The notes under the pieces: model-generated
What the model saw: only the letters and a program-made list of their open reading frames with translations
The model's database searches: none
Told to the model about the DNA's origin: nothing
From: Planctomycetota bacterium
GTDB taxonomy: Bacteria; Planctomycetota; UBA11346
Length of the DNA stretch: 43,030 bases
Assembly: GCA_007695355.1 (NCBI GenBank)
Contig: REDX01000088.1
Span: 1 to 43,030, forward strand
Direction of reading: 5' to 3'
Position numbers and translations under genes: made by a program
Shown: positions 1 to 8,987 of the stretch, in pieces
How positions within the stretch are numbered: the stretch's first letter is position 1
Layout: every line of letters starts with the position of its first letter

Positions 1-6
1 GGATCG

Positions 7-717
7 ATGCGCGGCCGCGATGGCAATGTTCACCGCGGGAATATTGAATTTGGCTTGCTACCGATGATTAGTCATCTTGGGGCCATGATTAGCACCGTCG
101 GCGGCATGCTTTTGGCACGCCGCCTGCAGGGCAAGCTTTGCGGCGATGCATTACCGGTGGGCCTGTGTAGCCTCGGCGATGGCGCCATGGGCACCGGCGC
201 CGCCCACGAAGGGCTGAATGTACTTGCCGTCGAGCGCCTGCCGGTGGTGATTATGCTGGCCAATAATCAACTCGCCTATTCAACCCTGAATGATCGCAGT
301 TTCGCTTGCCGCGATTTCTGCGATCGCGCCCTTGGCTATGGCATCCAGGCTCACACCTGCAATGGCGAGGATCCGCAATCCTGCCGCGCCGCCGCCGAGG
401 CAGCCTTCGCTGCCGCCCGCGCCGGCCAGGGGCCGCAGATGGTGATTGCCACCATGCTGCGCCTCACCGGCCACGGCGAGCATGATGACGCCACTTACAC
501 CCCTCCCGAGCTCATGGCCAAGGCCAAGGACTGCCTCGAAGTGGCGGTGCACGAGGCGGAAGCGGCCGGTGTTGATGTCGCCGCCATGCGTGCCGAAATC
601 GATGCACTCATCGACGAGGCAGTAAGCACCTGTCTCGCCGAACCCGAGCCCAACCCCGATGTCGAGGATTGGTGCGCCTATTCCGAACGCTGGTTGGATC
701 AGGGGTTGGTTCCATGA
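7..717 (+). CDS. Thiamine-diphosphate-dependent 2-oxoacid (pyruvate-type) dehydrogenase E1 component, alpha subunit; N-terminus cut off by window edge
   Basis: RGRDGNVHRGN...LPMISHLGAMIS and GDGAMGTGAAHEGLN...ANNQLAYST are typical E1-alpha TPP-binding segments; the ORF is already inside the domain at the window start. Confidence 0.9.
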   Translation: MRGRDGNVHRGNIEFGLLPMISHLGAMISTVGGMLLARRLQGKLCGDALPVGLCSLGDGAMGTGAAHEGLNVLAVERLPVVIMLANNQLAYSTLNDRSFACRDFCDRALGYGIQAHTCNGEDPQSCRAAAEAAFAAARAGQGPQMVIATMLRLTGHGEHDDATYTPPELMAKAKDCLEVAVHEAEAAGVDVAAMRAEIDALIDEAVSTCLAEPEPNPDVEDWCAYSERWLDQGLVP

Positions 718-1709
718 CAACGCAAACCGAAGAACAAACCATTTCCTACGTCGCCGCCATCCGTCAGGCCCTCGGTGATATGATGGCTGAAGACGAGTCT
801 GTCTTTATCTATGGCGAAGACGTTGGTGGCACCTTTGGCGGGGCCTTTAAGGCTACCAAGGGCCTGGCCGAGCGCTTTCCCGGCCGGGTTCTCAATAGCC
901 CCATCGCTGAGGATGCGATAACCGGGGTGGCGATCGGTGCAGCCCTTGAGGGGGCGCGGCCAGTAATCGAATTCCAGTTCGCGGATTTCGCTTCCATCGC
1001 CTTTAATCAATTGGTCAACCACGCCGGGGCCTTCTATTGGCGCAATGGCCGGCCCTGCCCGATTACCGCCCGCTTCCCGGTTGGCGGCACCCCCGGCGGT
1101 GGCCCCTATCACTCGCAAATGCCCGAAGCCTGGCTGACCAATCATCCCGGCCTGGTGGTGGTCGCCCCCTCCACCGTCGCCGATGCCTATGGCATGCTTA
1201 AAGACAGTATCCGCTGCAATGACCCGGTGATTTTCTGCGAGCACAAATACCTCTATAACCATCTCAAAGAGCCCTTTGATCCGGCCCTGCCGGTGGCCCC
1301 CCTGGGCGCCGCGGTGGTGCGTCGGCCGGGGCGCGATGTCACCCTGGTCAGTTATTCGGCCATGGTCCACGACTGTCTGGCCGCCGCCGAAGGTTTAATG
1401 GACGAGGCGGGGATTTCAGTGGAAGTCATCGACCTGCGCTGCCTGCGCCCCCTCGATATGGATACTATTCTCGCCTCGGTGTCGCGCACCAGTCGCCTGG
1501 TGGTGGCCACCGAGGCCTGGCCCTATGGCTCGGTGGCCGCCGAGGTGGTGAGCGCCGTCGCCCAGCTAGGCTTCCACTTGTTAGATGCGCCGCCGAAGCG
1601 CATCTGCGCCATCGACACCCCCATCCCCTATCATCCCCGCCTGTGGGCTGCCCACCGACCCGATGCCCGTCGCATTATGGCCGCCGTGGAAGAGACTGTG
1701 AGGTTTTAA
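714..1709 (+). CDS. 2-oxoacid dehydrogenase E1 component, beta subunit
   Basis: Starts at ATG 714 with an ATGA overlap with E1-alpha; GEDVGGTFGGAFKATKGL, PIAEDAITGVAIGAALEG, EFQFADF motifs. Confidence 0.92.
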   Translation: MTTQTEEQTISYVAAIRQALGDMMAEDESVFIYGEDVGGTFGGAFKATKGLAERFPGRVLNSPIAEDAITGVAIGAALEGARPVIEFQFADFASIAFNQLVNHAGAFYWRNGRPCPITARFPVGGTPGGGPYHSQMPEAWLTNHPGLVVVAPSTVADAYGMLKDSIRCNDPVIFCEHKYLYNHLKEPFDPALPVAPLGAAVVRRPGRDVTLVSYSAMVHDCLAAAEGLMDEAGISVEVIDLRCLRPLDMDTILASVSRTSRLVVATEAWPYGSVAAEVVSAVAQLGFHLLDAPPKRICAIDTPIPYHPRLWAAHRPDARRIMAAVEETVRF

Positions 1710-1711
1710 TT

Positions 1712-2896
1712 ATGCCCAGCCTGCCCATCCGCATGCCCCAACTTGGCGAGTCCGCCGCCGAAGCCACCGTCCGCGAGTGGCTGATCGACATTGGCGAAAC
1801 CGTAAATGTCGATCAGGATTTACTGGAGGTGGAAACCGAGAAGAGCGTCCTCACCGTCACCGCGCCAGCCACCGGCACCCTGGTTTCCCAGGAGATTGCT
1901 TCCGGCACCAGTTGTGCCGTCGGCGGTGTTCTTGGCCACCTGGAGGTGGATGCCGAAAGCGCCATGCGCGCGGCCCCCACTGAAGGGCGAAGCAAGGATA
2001 GTGCTGCTCCCCCGCCCAAGTACGTTAGCGAGCACGCCCCCCGCGGCGTCAATAGCGGTGAGCATCTACCGGTGCCGGCCAAGGCTGCCGGCATGGGCTA
2101 TTTCTCCCCCCGTTTGCGCGCCCGTATGTCCGAATATGGCCTACGTAGCGATGACCTTAATGCCATCCGCGGCAGCGGCCGCGCCGGCCGGGTTTCGGTC
2201 AATGATCTTGAGCGCTTCCTCGAACAGGTGGAATCCAGCAATACCAGCCCGGCCAGCCCGATGCGCATAGCGGTGGCCGATAGCATGCGCCGCTCCTGGA
2301 ACCGCCCCCTGGCGACTATCGCCATGGAATGCAGCATGGATGCCCTGATGGAGCATCGCCGTACCATCCCTGGCCGCCCTTCGGCCACGGTCTACGGCAT
2401 CCGCGCCCTGGCCAAGGCTTTGAGCGAAGACGATCAGCCAGCCTGTCGCCTGGTTGGCGATCGCTTGGTACACCCCGATTCCATCAATATCGCCATCGCC
2501 ATTGAGGTGGATAGCGGGGTGGTGAATCCGGTACTTGAGCGGCCAGCCGAGTGCAGCTTCGCCGAATTGGTAGAGCACTACGACGCCGCCTTTGCCGCCG
2601 GCCAAGAGCGGCGGGCGATCAATGCCCAGGCCAGCGCCGTGGCCACCGTGTCCAACTATGGAACCTTTAATATCATTTGGGCAACCCCGGTGCCACTGCC
2701 CGATCAATCCCTGATTCTGGGCATGGGCGCGGTGCGCAATGTGCCGGACTGGGATCCCCGGGAAAAGGCCTGGGGACGCCGCCGCGCCGCCGAACTCACC
2801 CTCACCTTTGACCACCGTATCGCCGATGGCGGCCACGCCGGTCGCCTGCTCAAGCGCATTATCGATCTCTTGGAGCACCCCGGCAAACTGGAGTGA
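1712..2896 (+). CDS. Dihydrolipoamide acyltransferase (E2) with N-terminal lipoyl domain
   Basis: Lipoyl motif EVETEKSVLTV, peripheral subunit-binding region (SPRLRARMSEYGLRSDDLNAIRGSGRAGRVSVNDL) and catalytic DHRIADG near the C-terminus. Confidence 0.92.
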   Translation: MPSLPIRMPQLGESAAEATVREWLIDIGETVNVDQDLLEVETEKSVLTVTAPATGTLVSQEIASGTSCAVGGVLGHLEVDAESAMRAAPTEGRSKDSAAPPPKYVSEHAPRGVNSGEHLPVPAKAAGMGYFSPRLRARMSEYGLRSDDLNAIRGSGRAGRVSVNDLERFLEQVESSNTSPASPMRIAVADSMRRSWNRPLATIAMECSMDALMEHRRTIPGRPSATVYGIRALAKALSEDDQPACRLVGDRLVHPDSINIAIAIEVDSGVVNPVLERPAECSFAELVEHYDAAFAAGQERRAINAQASAVATVSNYGTFNIIWATPVPLPDQSLILGMGAVRNVPDWDPREKAWGRRRAAELTLTFDHRIADGGHAGRLLKRIIDLLEHPGKLE

Positions 2897-2900
2897 AGAC

Positions 2901-3767
2901 ATGACCATTCTCTGCTACGGCGAAGCCCTCTGGGATTGCCTGCCGGCCGGCCTTTTTATGGGCGGGGCCCCGCTGAATGTGGCCTACCATCTGGGGCAAT
3001 TAGGACAGCCAGCCTGCCTGGTGTCAGCCATTGGCCAAGATCAACTGGGGGAAGAATTGCGCCGGCGCGCTGATCGCCTGGGCATTGACCACAGCCTCCT
3101 GGCAAGTCTCGATGGCCCAGCAACCGGCACCGTGCAGGTGGAATTAGAGCATGGCAAACCCAGCTACACGATCACTCAAGGCGTGGCCTGGGATCAAATT
3201 ACGGTGGATGCAGCCGTCCTCTCCGCCGCCGCCGGGGCCCAGGCCCTGGTCTTCGGCAGTTTGGCCCAGCGCTCGCCCTTCAATCGCCTGGGCTTAAGCC
3301 AACTGCGCAAGGCTTTAGATCCATCGGCCTTAGTGGTCTTCGATATTAATTTACGCCAGCCCTACGATGATCTCGACCTAGTACGGGAATTGGCGGTGGG
3401 CGTCGACTGCTTGAAACTCAATGACGAAGAGGCCGCCCGACTCCTTAATCTGCCCGTGGATGAATGCCCCCCCGAGGCCGCCGCCCGGCAATTGGCCGAG
3501 CAGCTGCAGATGCCGATGGTGGCCCTCACCGCCGGCGCCCAGGGCGCCGGGCTGTGGAAAGATGGTCAATGGCATTGGGCCGAGGCGCAGCCGATAACCG
3601 TAGTCGATACGGTGGGTGCCGGGGACAGCTTTATGGCCGCCCTCCTCGACGGCCTGCTGCGGCAAAAAACGCCGGCGGCGGCCCTGGAAGCAGCCTCCCG
3701 CCTTGCCGAATTCGTCGCCGCCTCCCACGGCCCTACTCCAGACCACCGCCAGCGCGGCAAGTCCTAA
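2901..3767 (+). CDS. PfkB-family carbohydrate kinase (fructokinase-like)
   Basis: GGAPLNVAYHLGQLG N-terminal and DTVGAGDSFMAALLDGLL C-terminal PfkB signatures. Confidence 0.9.
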   Translation: MTILCYGEALWDCLPAGLFMGGAPLNVAYHLGQLGQPACLVSAIGQDQLGEELRRRADRLGIDHSLLASLDGPATGTVQVELEHGKPSYTITQGVAWDQITVDAAVLSAAAGAQALVFGSLAQRSPFNRLGLSQLRKALDPSALVVFDINLRQPYDDLDLVRELAVGVDCLKLNDEEAARLLNLPVDECPPEAAARQLAEQLQMPMVALTAGAQGAGLWKDGQWHWAEAQPITVVDTVGAGDSFMAALLDGLLRQKTPAAALEAASRLAEFVAASHGPTPDHRQRGKS

Positions 3768-3773
3768 ATCGCC

Positions 3774-5432
3774 ATGAGCCCCCCCAATCGCTGGTGGGCC
3801 CGGCTGCTCTTACGTCAACTCATCAGCGGCGGCCTGCGACATCTGATTATCTGCCCGGGCAACCGTGATGTGCCTTTTATGGCTGCCGCCATCGATTGCT
3901 CTGACCTGCAAGTTCACAGCCACCTCGACGAGCGCTCCGCCGCCTTTCGCGCCCTTGGCCTGGCCAAGGCTACGGGACAGCCGGCGGCGGTGGTTACCAC
4001 CAGCGGCAGCGCGGTCGCCAATTGCCTGCCGGCCCTCTGCGAAGCCCACGCCAGCGGCATTCCCCTGATTCTTATAAGTGCCGATCGGCCGCCCCATCTG
4101 CAGGACTGCGGGGCCCCGCAAACCATGGCCCAGGCTCATATCTTCAAACCCTTCTGCGCCGCCAGCTGCGACCTTGGGCTGCCCGCCATTGACCGCGCCC
4201 CGGCAATGCTGGTCACCCTGGCCCAGGCCCTGCACCAGGCCCTTGAACGGCCTGGTCCCCTGCACCTCAATCAGCCCTTCGACGAACCGCTCATGGAATC
4301 CCAGGATCCCCCTGGCCCTGCGCCATCACCCCAGCCGCCGCCGACCAGGGAGCCGATGGAGAATCACCCCCTCCTCGACCGGGCGCGACAGGCCCTGGCC
4401 GGGGCGCGCCGGGGACTGGTGGTCTGCGGGCCCCATGCCGGGGTGGACCCCCAATTATTAGCGCCCCTCATTGCCGCCGGCTGGCCCATTCTCAGCGATG
4501 CCTGCAGCGGCCTGCGCCCCCATGCTCTGCCCGGCCAGATGAGCAGCGCCGATTTCCTCCTGGCCGGCCCCGCCAAATCCTGGGAGGCCGATCTCATTCT
4601 GCGCCTGGGCCCAGCGCCCCTGGCTCGGCCCTGCTGGGAGTGGCTACAGCGATCCCCGGCCACCATCCTGCGCTGGGATCGCCTGCCGGTGACGGCGGAT
4701 TTCTGCCACCGGGAGTTCATCAATCTCGCCATGCTCCCCAGCCCGCAGCTGGCCAGCCTCTTGACCGCCGCCGCCCCCGTCGATGGGGATTGGCGAGAGC
4801 GCTGGCTCAAACATGACGACCAGGCCCAGCGCCTGCTGGCTGATTGGCGGGAAAGCACCGAATGGGGTGAATGCCTGGCAGCCTGCCTGGCCTGTCAGCT
4901 GCCCGGCCCCTGGGCCCACCTCGCCCTCGCCAATTCGCTGAGCGTGCGCCATGGCAATTCTTTTGTCCTTCCCGGCAGCGGCTGGCAGGGGGTGTGGGCC
5001 AGCCGCGGGGTAAACGGCATCGATGGCACCATTGGCACCGCCATTGGCCTGAGTGAGGCCCTGGGGCCCCTGCGCCTCCTCATCGGCGACTTGGCCCTGC
5101 TCCACGATGCGCCGGCCCTCGCCGCCCTCCGCCAATCGGCCGCCTGCCTGCAAATCGTCGTCCTCGACAATGGCGGTGGCCGTATCTTCGACACCTTGCC
5201 CAGCGCCCGCATCCCCGGCATTGGCCCCCTCCTGCGCAGTCCGCAGCAGCTCGACTTTGCTGGTCTCGCCCGGGCCTTCGGCCTGCCAGCCACCGTCATC
5301 ACTCATCGGGAACTGCTGCGCCAGGAGCTGGAAAAGCCCATACACGGCTCAGAAATGTTGGTTCTCGACTTCGCCGGAGCCGATCCCAGTGGCGAATTGG
5401 CGGCCCTCAGGTCCCGCATCGCCGGCGGCTAG
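3774..5432 (+). CDS. menD: 2-succinyl-5-enolpyruvyl-6-hydroxy-3-cyclohexene-1-carboxylate synthase
   Basis: CPGNRDVPF (variant of CPGSR), SADRPPHLQDCGAPQT, TPP-binding IGDLALLHDAPAL ... LDNGGGRIFDTLP. Confidence 0.85.
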   Translation: MSPPNRWWARLLLRQLISGGLRHLIICPGNRDVPFMAAAIDCSDLQVHSHLDERSAAFRALGLAKATGQPAAVVTTSGSAVANCLPALCEAHASGIPLILISADRPPHLQDCGAPQTMAQAHIFKPFCAASCDLGLPAIDRAPAMLVTLAQALHQALERPGPLHLNQPFDEPLMESQDPPGPAPSPQPPPTREPMENHPLLDRARQALAGARRGLVVCGPHAGVDPQLLAPLIAAGWPILSDACSGLRPHALPGQMSSADFLLAGPAKSWEADLILRLGPAPLARPCWEWLQRSPATILRWDRLPVTADFCHREFINLAMLPSPQLASLLTAAAPVDGDWRERWLKHDDQAQRLLADWRESTEWGECLAACLACQLPGPWAHLALANSLSVRHGNSFVLPGSGWQGVWASRGVNGIDGTIGTAIGLSEALGPLRLLIGDLALLHDAPALAALRQSAACLQIVVLDNGGGRIFDTLPSARIPGIGPLLRSPQQLDFAGLARAFGLPATVITHRELLRQELEKPIHGSEMLVLDFAGADPSGELAALRSRIAGG

Positions 5433-5499
5433 TCTGGTCCTCCCCCATAACTGGCATGGTTGGTGCTTTACCGTTCCCGGGAGAACCCAGGGACCAGCA

Positions 5500-6867
5500 A
5501 TGTACCGAATCACCACGTATCTATCCATACTTGCAACAATCGGCGGCATGAGCCTGGCCCTGGGCTGCTCCCGCAGTGCGTCCACCGATGCGCCGAACCA
5601 GCAGGAAACCGCAGCCAAGCCGCAGGCCCTGCATTCGGTGATTACGACCATTAGCCGCACCGAGGACGGTCAAACCCTCGTCGAAATCCCCCTTGGCCGC
5701 GATCATGGCTTAACCCCTGGTACCCTGATCCGCGTTATGGATCCGCAGACCGAAGGTTTTATGAAGGGCATGCTGCAAGTCCTCACCGTAGCTGAGGCAG
5801 AACTCTCCCTGGCCCGGCAAATCGGCCTGCTTGACCGCAATAATCCCATCGCCATTGGTGATCCGGTGCTAGTGATAAGCGATGTCCGCGAATTGGCCAT
5901 CAGCGGCCAGGTTCGCAACGTCATGGAAGGGGAAAGCCAGCAAGCCCAAGCACAAGACACCATCGAACGCCAACAATTCACCGAACTACGCCGCAATTTC
6001 ACCAATGAATTGCAAACTTTAAGCGAGCGCCATCAAAGCCAATTACAAGAAATGGAACAGCGCCACCAGCAAGAGATCAGCGATCTCCAAGCCGCCTTTC
6101 AGCGCCGCCTCGAGCGCCGGGAGGCCGAGCACCTTACCGAACTCTCAGCGGTGCGCGAAGCCCTTGCCGATGAGGCGGTCAGCGAACTGCGCCGGGACCG
6201 GGAAGCGCGTGGCGAAGAAATCAAACGGCTCACAACTGAGAAATCGCGCCTCCTGCAACAGACCGAAGGTTTGGCCAGCCAACTGGCCTTGGCTGCTGAG
6301 GACATCCGCAGCCTCCGCCGCGAGCAAGAGCGCCTGCGCAGCGCCCATGAGCGGGAAATCCGCGCCGAATTAGAAACCCGCGAAATTCTCGAACAGCGCA
6401 TCCGTGAATTGGAGGTGCGCCTAGGCCTGCCCGGCAGCCGCGCGCCAGCAGTTTTAGTCGGCGATGTGGGCCGCGAAGAAACCGTCCTCGCCCGCCTCGA
6501 TCGCATCTCCCGCGAGCGCAGCGAACTACTGCGCGAAGTTGAAGTGTTACGCCGCCAGGCAAGCAATCACGAAAAGGCCGAGGACGGAGAAGGCGGCGAT
6601 GGAACCTCTATTCGCGCCCAACTCAGTCACCTGCAAAGTGAATTGGGACGCACTCAGGCCCGCCTAGAAGCCCTGCGCGAACGCCAGGAAGGAATGGAAC
6701 TGGCGCGTCTGAGTGCGGAACGCAGCTTCTTTGATCTCGCCTCTCAGGTCCTCCGGCTACCTTCGGCCTCACCTTCAGTAAACCTGCTGCAAGAAGAGTT
6801 GCGCGAGCAATTACACGGCTTAACCGCTCCGCAGTTGAGCCCCGCGACCGAGGGAGCAAGACCATGA
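5500..6867 (+). CDS. Predicted lipoprotein: N-terminal beta-rich domain (HGLTPGTLIRVMDP...) then long coiled coil
   Basis: Signal/lipobox-like MSLALGC; long Glu/Arg/Gln heptad-like region; ATGA overlap with next gene. Confidence 0.75.
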   Translation: MYRITTYLSILATIGGMSLALGCSRSASTDAPNQQETAAKPQALHSVITTISRTEDGQTLVEIPLGRDHGLTPGTLIRVMDPQTEGFMKGMLQVLTVAEAELSLARQIGLLDRNNPIAIGDPVLVISDVRELAISGQVRNVMEGESQQAQAQDTIERQQFTELRRNFTNELQTLSERHQSQLQEMEQRHQQEISDLQAAFQRRLERREAEHLTELSAVREALADEAVSELRRDREARGEEIKRLTTEKSRLLQQTEGLASQLALAAEDIRSLRREQERLRSAHEREIRAELETREILEQRIRELEVRLGLPGSRAPAVLVGDVGREETVLARLDRISRERSELLREVEVLRRQASNHEKAEDGEGGDGTSIRAQLSHLQSELGRTQARLEALRERQEGMELARLSAERSFFDLASQVLRLPSASPSVNLLQEELREQLHGLTAPQLSPATEGARP

Positions 6868-7595
6868 GTCAGCGCTGGCTAATCCCCCTTGCCGGCATCG
6901 CTTTGAGCCTCAGCGCCTGCTCTGAGCACTGGCCGGCTCGCGACGTCAGCGGGGTCAAAGCGCATGAGGCCAATGAACGCAGTAAACAGGCCGAAGCTAT
7001 GGCCGCCGAGGCCCGGGAAAACGCCCGGCGCAGCCTGGAAGCAACGCAAATTATCGAACGCCAGCGAACCACCCTGAACGCCATGGAAGGCCGCCTGCGC
7101 GAGTTGGAACAACTCCTCACTCGCCATGGCCGCGGCGCTTATCGCGATGGCCCCTCTTTAGCGCTGACCAGCAGCGATGGCACGTTATTGGAAAATCTTC
7201 ATCAGTTAGAAAAAATGGCTAGCGAATTGCGCAAAGAACAAGATGCCTTGAGCAGCCAGAATCAAGATCTCCGCAGCCGTCTAATCGAGGTGAATACGGT
7301 CAACGAGCGCCTGCGCGATCAACTGGAGTTACTGCGCCAAGCCGACCAAGACCTAGCTGCCGCCCAGCAAGAACGTCAACTGGCCCTGCGCGAAGCGGAG
7401 GACCTCAAAGAGCGATTGAGCGCAGCGGAAATTCAACGACTGCGCAATGAACGGCGCTACTTTGATTTAATGCGTGAGGTCTTGACGATTAAAAGTGATG
7501 AGCCGCAACGTTTATTGGGCCTCCAATCGCGCCTACGCGGTGAAGCTACAACCCTGCGTCCGGAAGACTTGAACGGAGGCCCGCAATCGCCATGA
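6864..7595 (+). CDS. Predicted coiled-coil lipoprotein
   Basis: Lipobox LSLSAC; coiled coil; shares a C-terminal motif with the upstream gene; 4-nt overlaps on both sides. Confidence 0.75.
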   Translation: MSQRWLIPLAGIALSLSACSEHWPARDVSGVKAHEANERSKQAEAMAAEARENARRSLEATQIIERQRTTLNAMEGRLRELEQLLTRHGRGAYRDGPSLALTSSDGTLLENLHQLEKMASELRKEQDALSSQNQDLRSRLIEVNTVNERLRDQLELLRQADQDLAAAQQERQLALREAEDLKERLSAAEIQRLRNERRYFDLMREVLTIKSDEPQRLLGLQSRLRGEATTLRPEDLNGGPQSP

Positions 7596-8245
7596 AAGCC
7601 CCGTTGCATGCTTGTCTGTTCATTGTCGCCTGTCTTTTTGCTCAGTCCTGTAGCTGGCAGCGCTCTTCAGCTCACGAGGCGAGGGAATTCTCCCGTTACC
7701 ACGAGCCCGCCATTCATAGCGCCAGCCGCGTAGTTTTAATGCCCGTTTTTCTCGATAGTGGCATTGGAACCAGCGCCCGCAGTATGGACCACAGTCTCAT
7801 TCGCGCTCTCACTGAACTCAACCATTTTGAGATTCTGCAGGCAAGCATAGCCGACCGGGATCAGCTTTTCCCGGAAGATCCCCTGCGCTCGAATCGCCTC
7901 AGTCAAGACAGTCTGCGCCATACGCGCGACACCTTCGGTGCCGACGCGGTTATTTTGGCGCGTATTAATCATTGGCAAAGTTTTGATCCGGTGGCGCTTA
8001 GCATTACCATAGCCATGGTGGACTGCCGGAATGGCAGCGTCTTGTGGACCGCCAGCGGCATGTGGGACAGCGCCTTACGCAATACCCAAGACGATATCAA
8101 GGAATGGTTTCAGCATCGCCGCGGTAGTGGAAACGTACCCTTAGGCGGTTGGCGCAGCGTGCTCTCAAGCCCCAGTGTGTTTAGTCGCTATGTTAGCGAC
8201 CGATTGGCCGCAAGCGTTCTTTCCCCGCCGGATGGGCATCGCTAA
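7592..8245 (+). CDS. Predicted lipoprotein, LpoB/CsgG-like fold suspected
   Basis: Lipobox-like LFAQSC; RVVLMPVFLDSGIGTSARSMDHSLIRAL...FGADAVILARINHW resembles CsgG/LpoB/GNA1162-type nucleotide-free alpha/beta domains. Confidence 0.65.
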   Translation: MKAPLHACLFIVACLFAQSCSWQRSSAHEAREFSRYHEPAIHSASRVVLMPVFLDSGIGTSARSMDHSLIRALTELNHFEILQASIADRDQLFPEDPLRSNRLSQDSLRHTRDTFGADAVILARINHWQSFDPVALSITIAMVDCRNGSVLWTASGMWDSALRNTQDDIKEWFQHRRGSGNVPLGGWRSVLSSPSVFSRYVSDRLAASVLSPPDGHR

Positions 8246-8495
8246 CCTCATCAACCAAGAGATCTTCTTCGGCGGCGAGACTGGTGCGAATGGCCTCAAT
8301 CACAAGACCTTCGTCTTCCAAGGCCGAGCGCACGCGATCCAAGCCCAAAGCCTCTCCCATAATCACAATGCCGTGGCCGCCGCGCACCAATTTGACTCTG
8401 GAGGTTTTGGGCAAGGCCGCCAGGGCCAAGAGCATGGCGGTGCGTTGTTCGCGGCTGAGGGGGCGAGGGAAATCGACATCCATGCGCATAGCCAT
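8193..8495 (-). CDS. Small conserved-looking protein, ferredoxin-like fold suspected (no CxxC)
   Basis: MAMRMDVDFPRPLSREQR...VKLVRGGHGIVIMGEALGLDRVRSALEDEGLVIEAI; closely follows the COG0720 gene. Confidence 0.6.
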   Translation of the reverse strand: MAMRMDVDFPRPLSREQRTAMLLALAALPKTSRVKLVRGGHGIVIMGEALGLDRVRSALEDEGLVIEAIRTSLAAEEDLLVDEVSDAHPAGKERLRPIGR

Positions 8496-8505
8496 AAATA
8501 AAATC

Positions 8506-8913
8506 CTAATCCTTGCGCAGGCGGACGATATTATCTGCCGTCTCTGCCAAATAGACCTCGTAAAGCTCCATTCCACGACCCTTTAAGGCTGGCTCGAGGA
8601 CCTGCCAGATGCGCTGCGAGAGATTTTCCATGGTCGTCGGAACCACGCCCTCAAAGAGGGGAATGTCATTGAGGAACTGATGTTCACAGGGATCTGCAAC
8701 CAATTCATCAACCACTTCTTTGAGATCCATAACATTACAGAAGAAACCCCGATCGGCATCAAGCTGCCCACGCACCGTGATCTCCATGCGGTAATTGTGA
8801 CCATGGACATTTTCGCACATGCCAAAAGCACAGGCATTGTCCTGCACCGAAAGGGCCGGGTTGTGCAGGCGATGACTTGCAGAAAAGGTAAAGCCACGGG
8901 TGAGATAATGCAT
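8506..8913 (-). CDS. 6-carboxytetrahydropterin synthase / 6-pyruvoyl-tetrahydropterin synthase family (COG0720)
   Basis: FSASHRLH zinc-ligand segment and CENVHGHNY active-site segment; MDLKEVVDELV; PTTMENLS. Confidence 0.9.
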   Translation of the reverse strand: MHYLTRGFTFSASHRLHNPALSVQDNACAFGMCENVHGHNYRMEITVRGQLDADRGFFCNVMDLKEVVDELVADPCEHQFLNDIPLFEGVVPTTMENLSQRIWQVLEPALKGRGMELYEVYLAETADNIVRLRKD

Positions 8914-8987
8914 GGGAATCCTCAGTGAGTCTGCGGTGCAGTCCGCCGTTATGACGCCAGGGGTTTGAACCGGTTGAGCGCTAGAGC

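Noticed and set aside
699-1370. 223-aa minus-strand ORF opposite E1-beta
   Set aside because: Antisense shadow of a well-supported gene; Gly/His-rich translation with no family motif.
2141-2908. 255-aa minus-strand ORF opposite E2
   Set aside because: Antisense shadow; E2 lipoyl and catalytic motifs support the plus strand.
5053-5499. Upstream in-frame extension of the first lipoprotein ORF
   Set aside because: Overlaps menD in another frame; a signal peptide with lipobox at ATG 5500 marks the real start.
6099-6566. Arg/Ser-rich 155-aa minus-strand ORF
   Set aside because: Low-complexity reverse complement of the coiled-coil codons of the lipoprotein gene.
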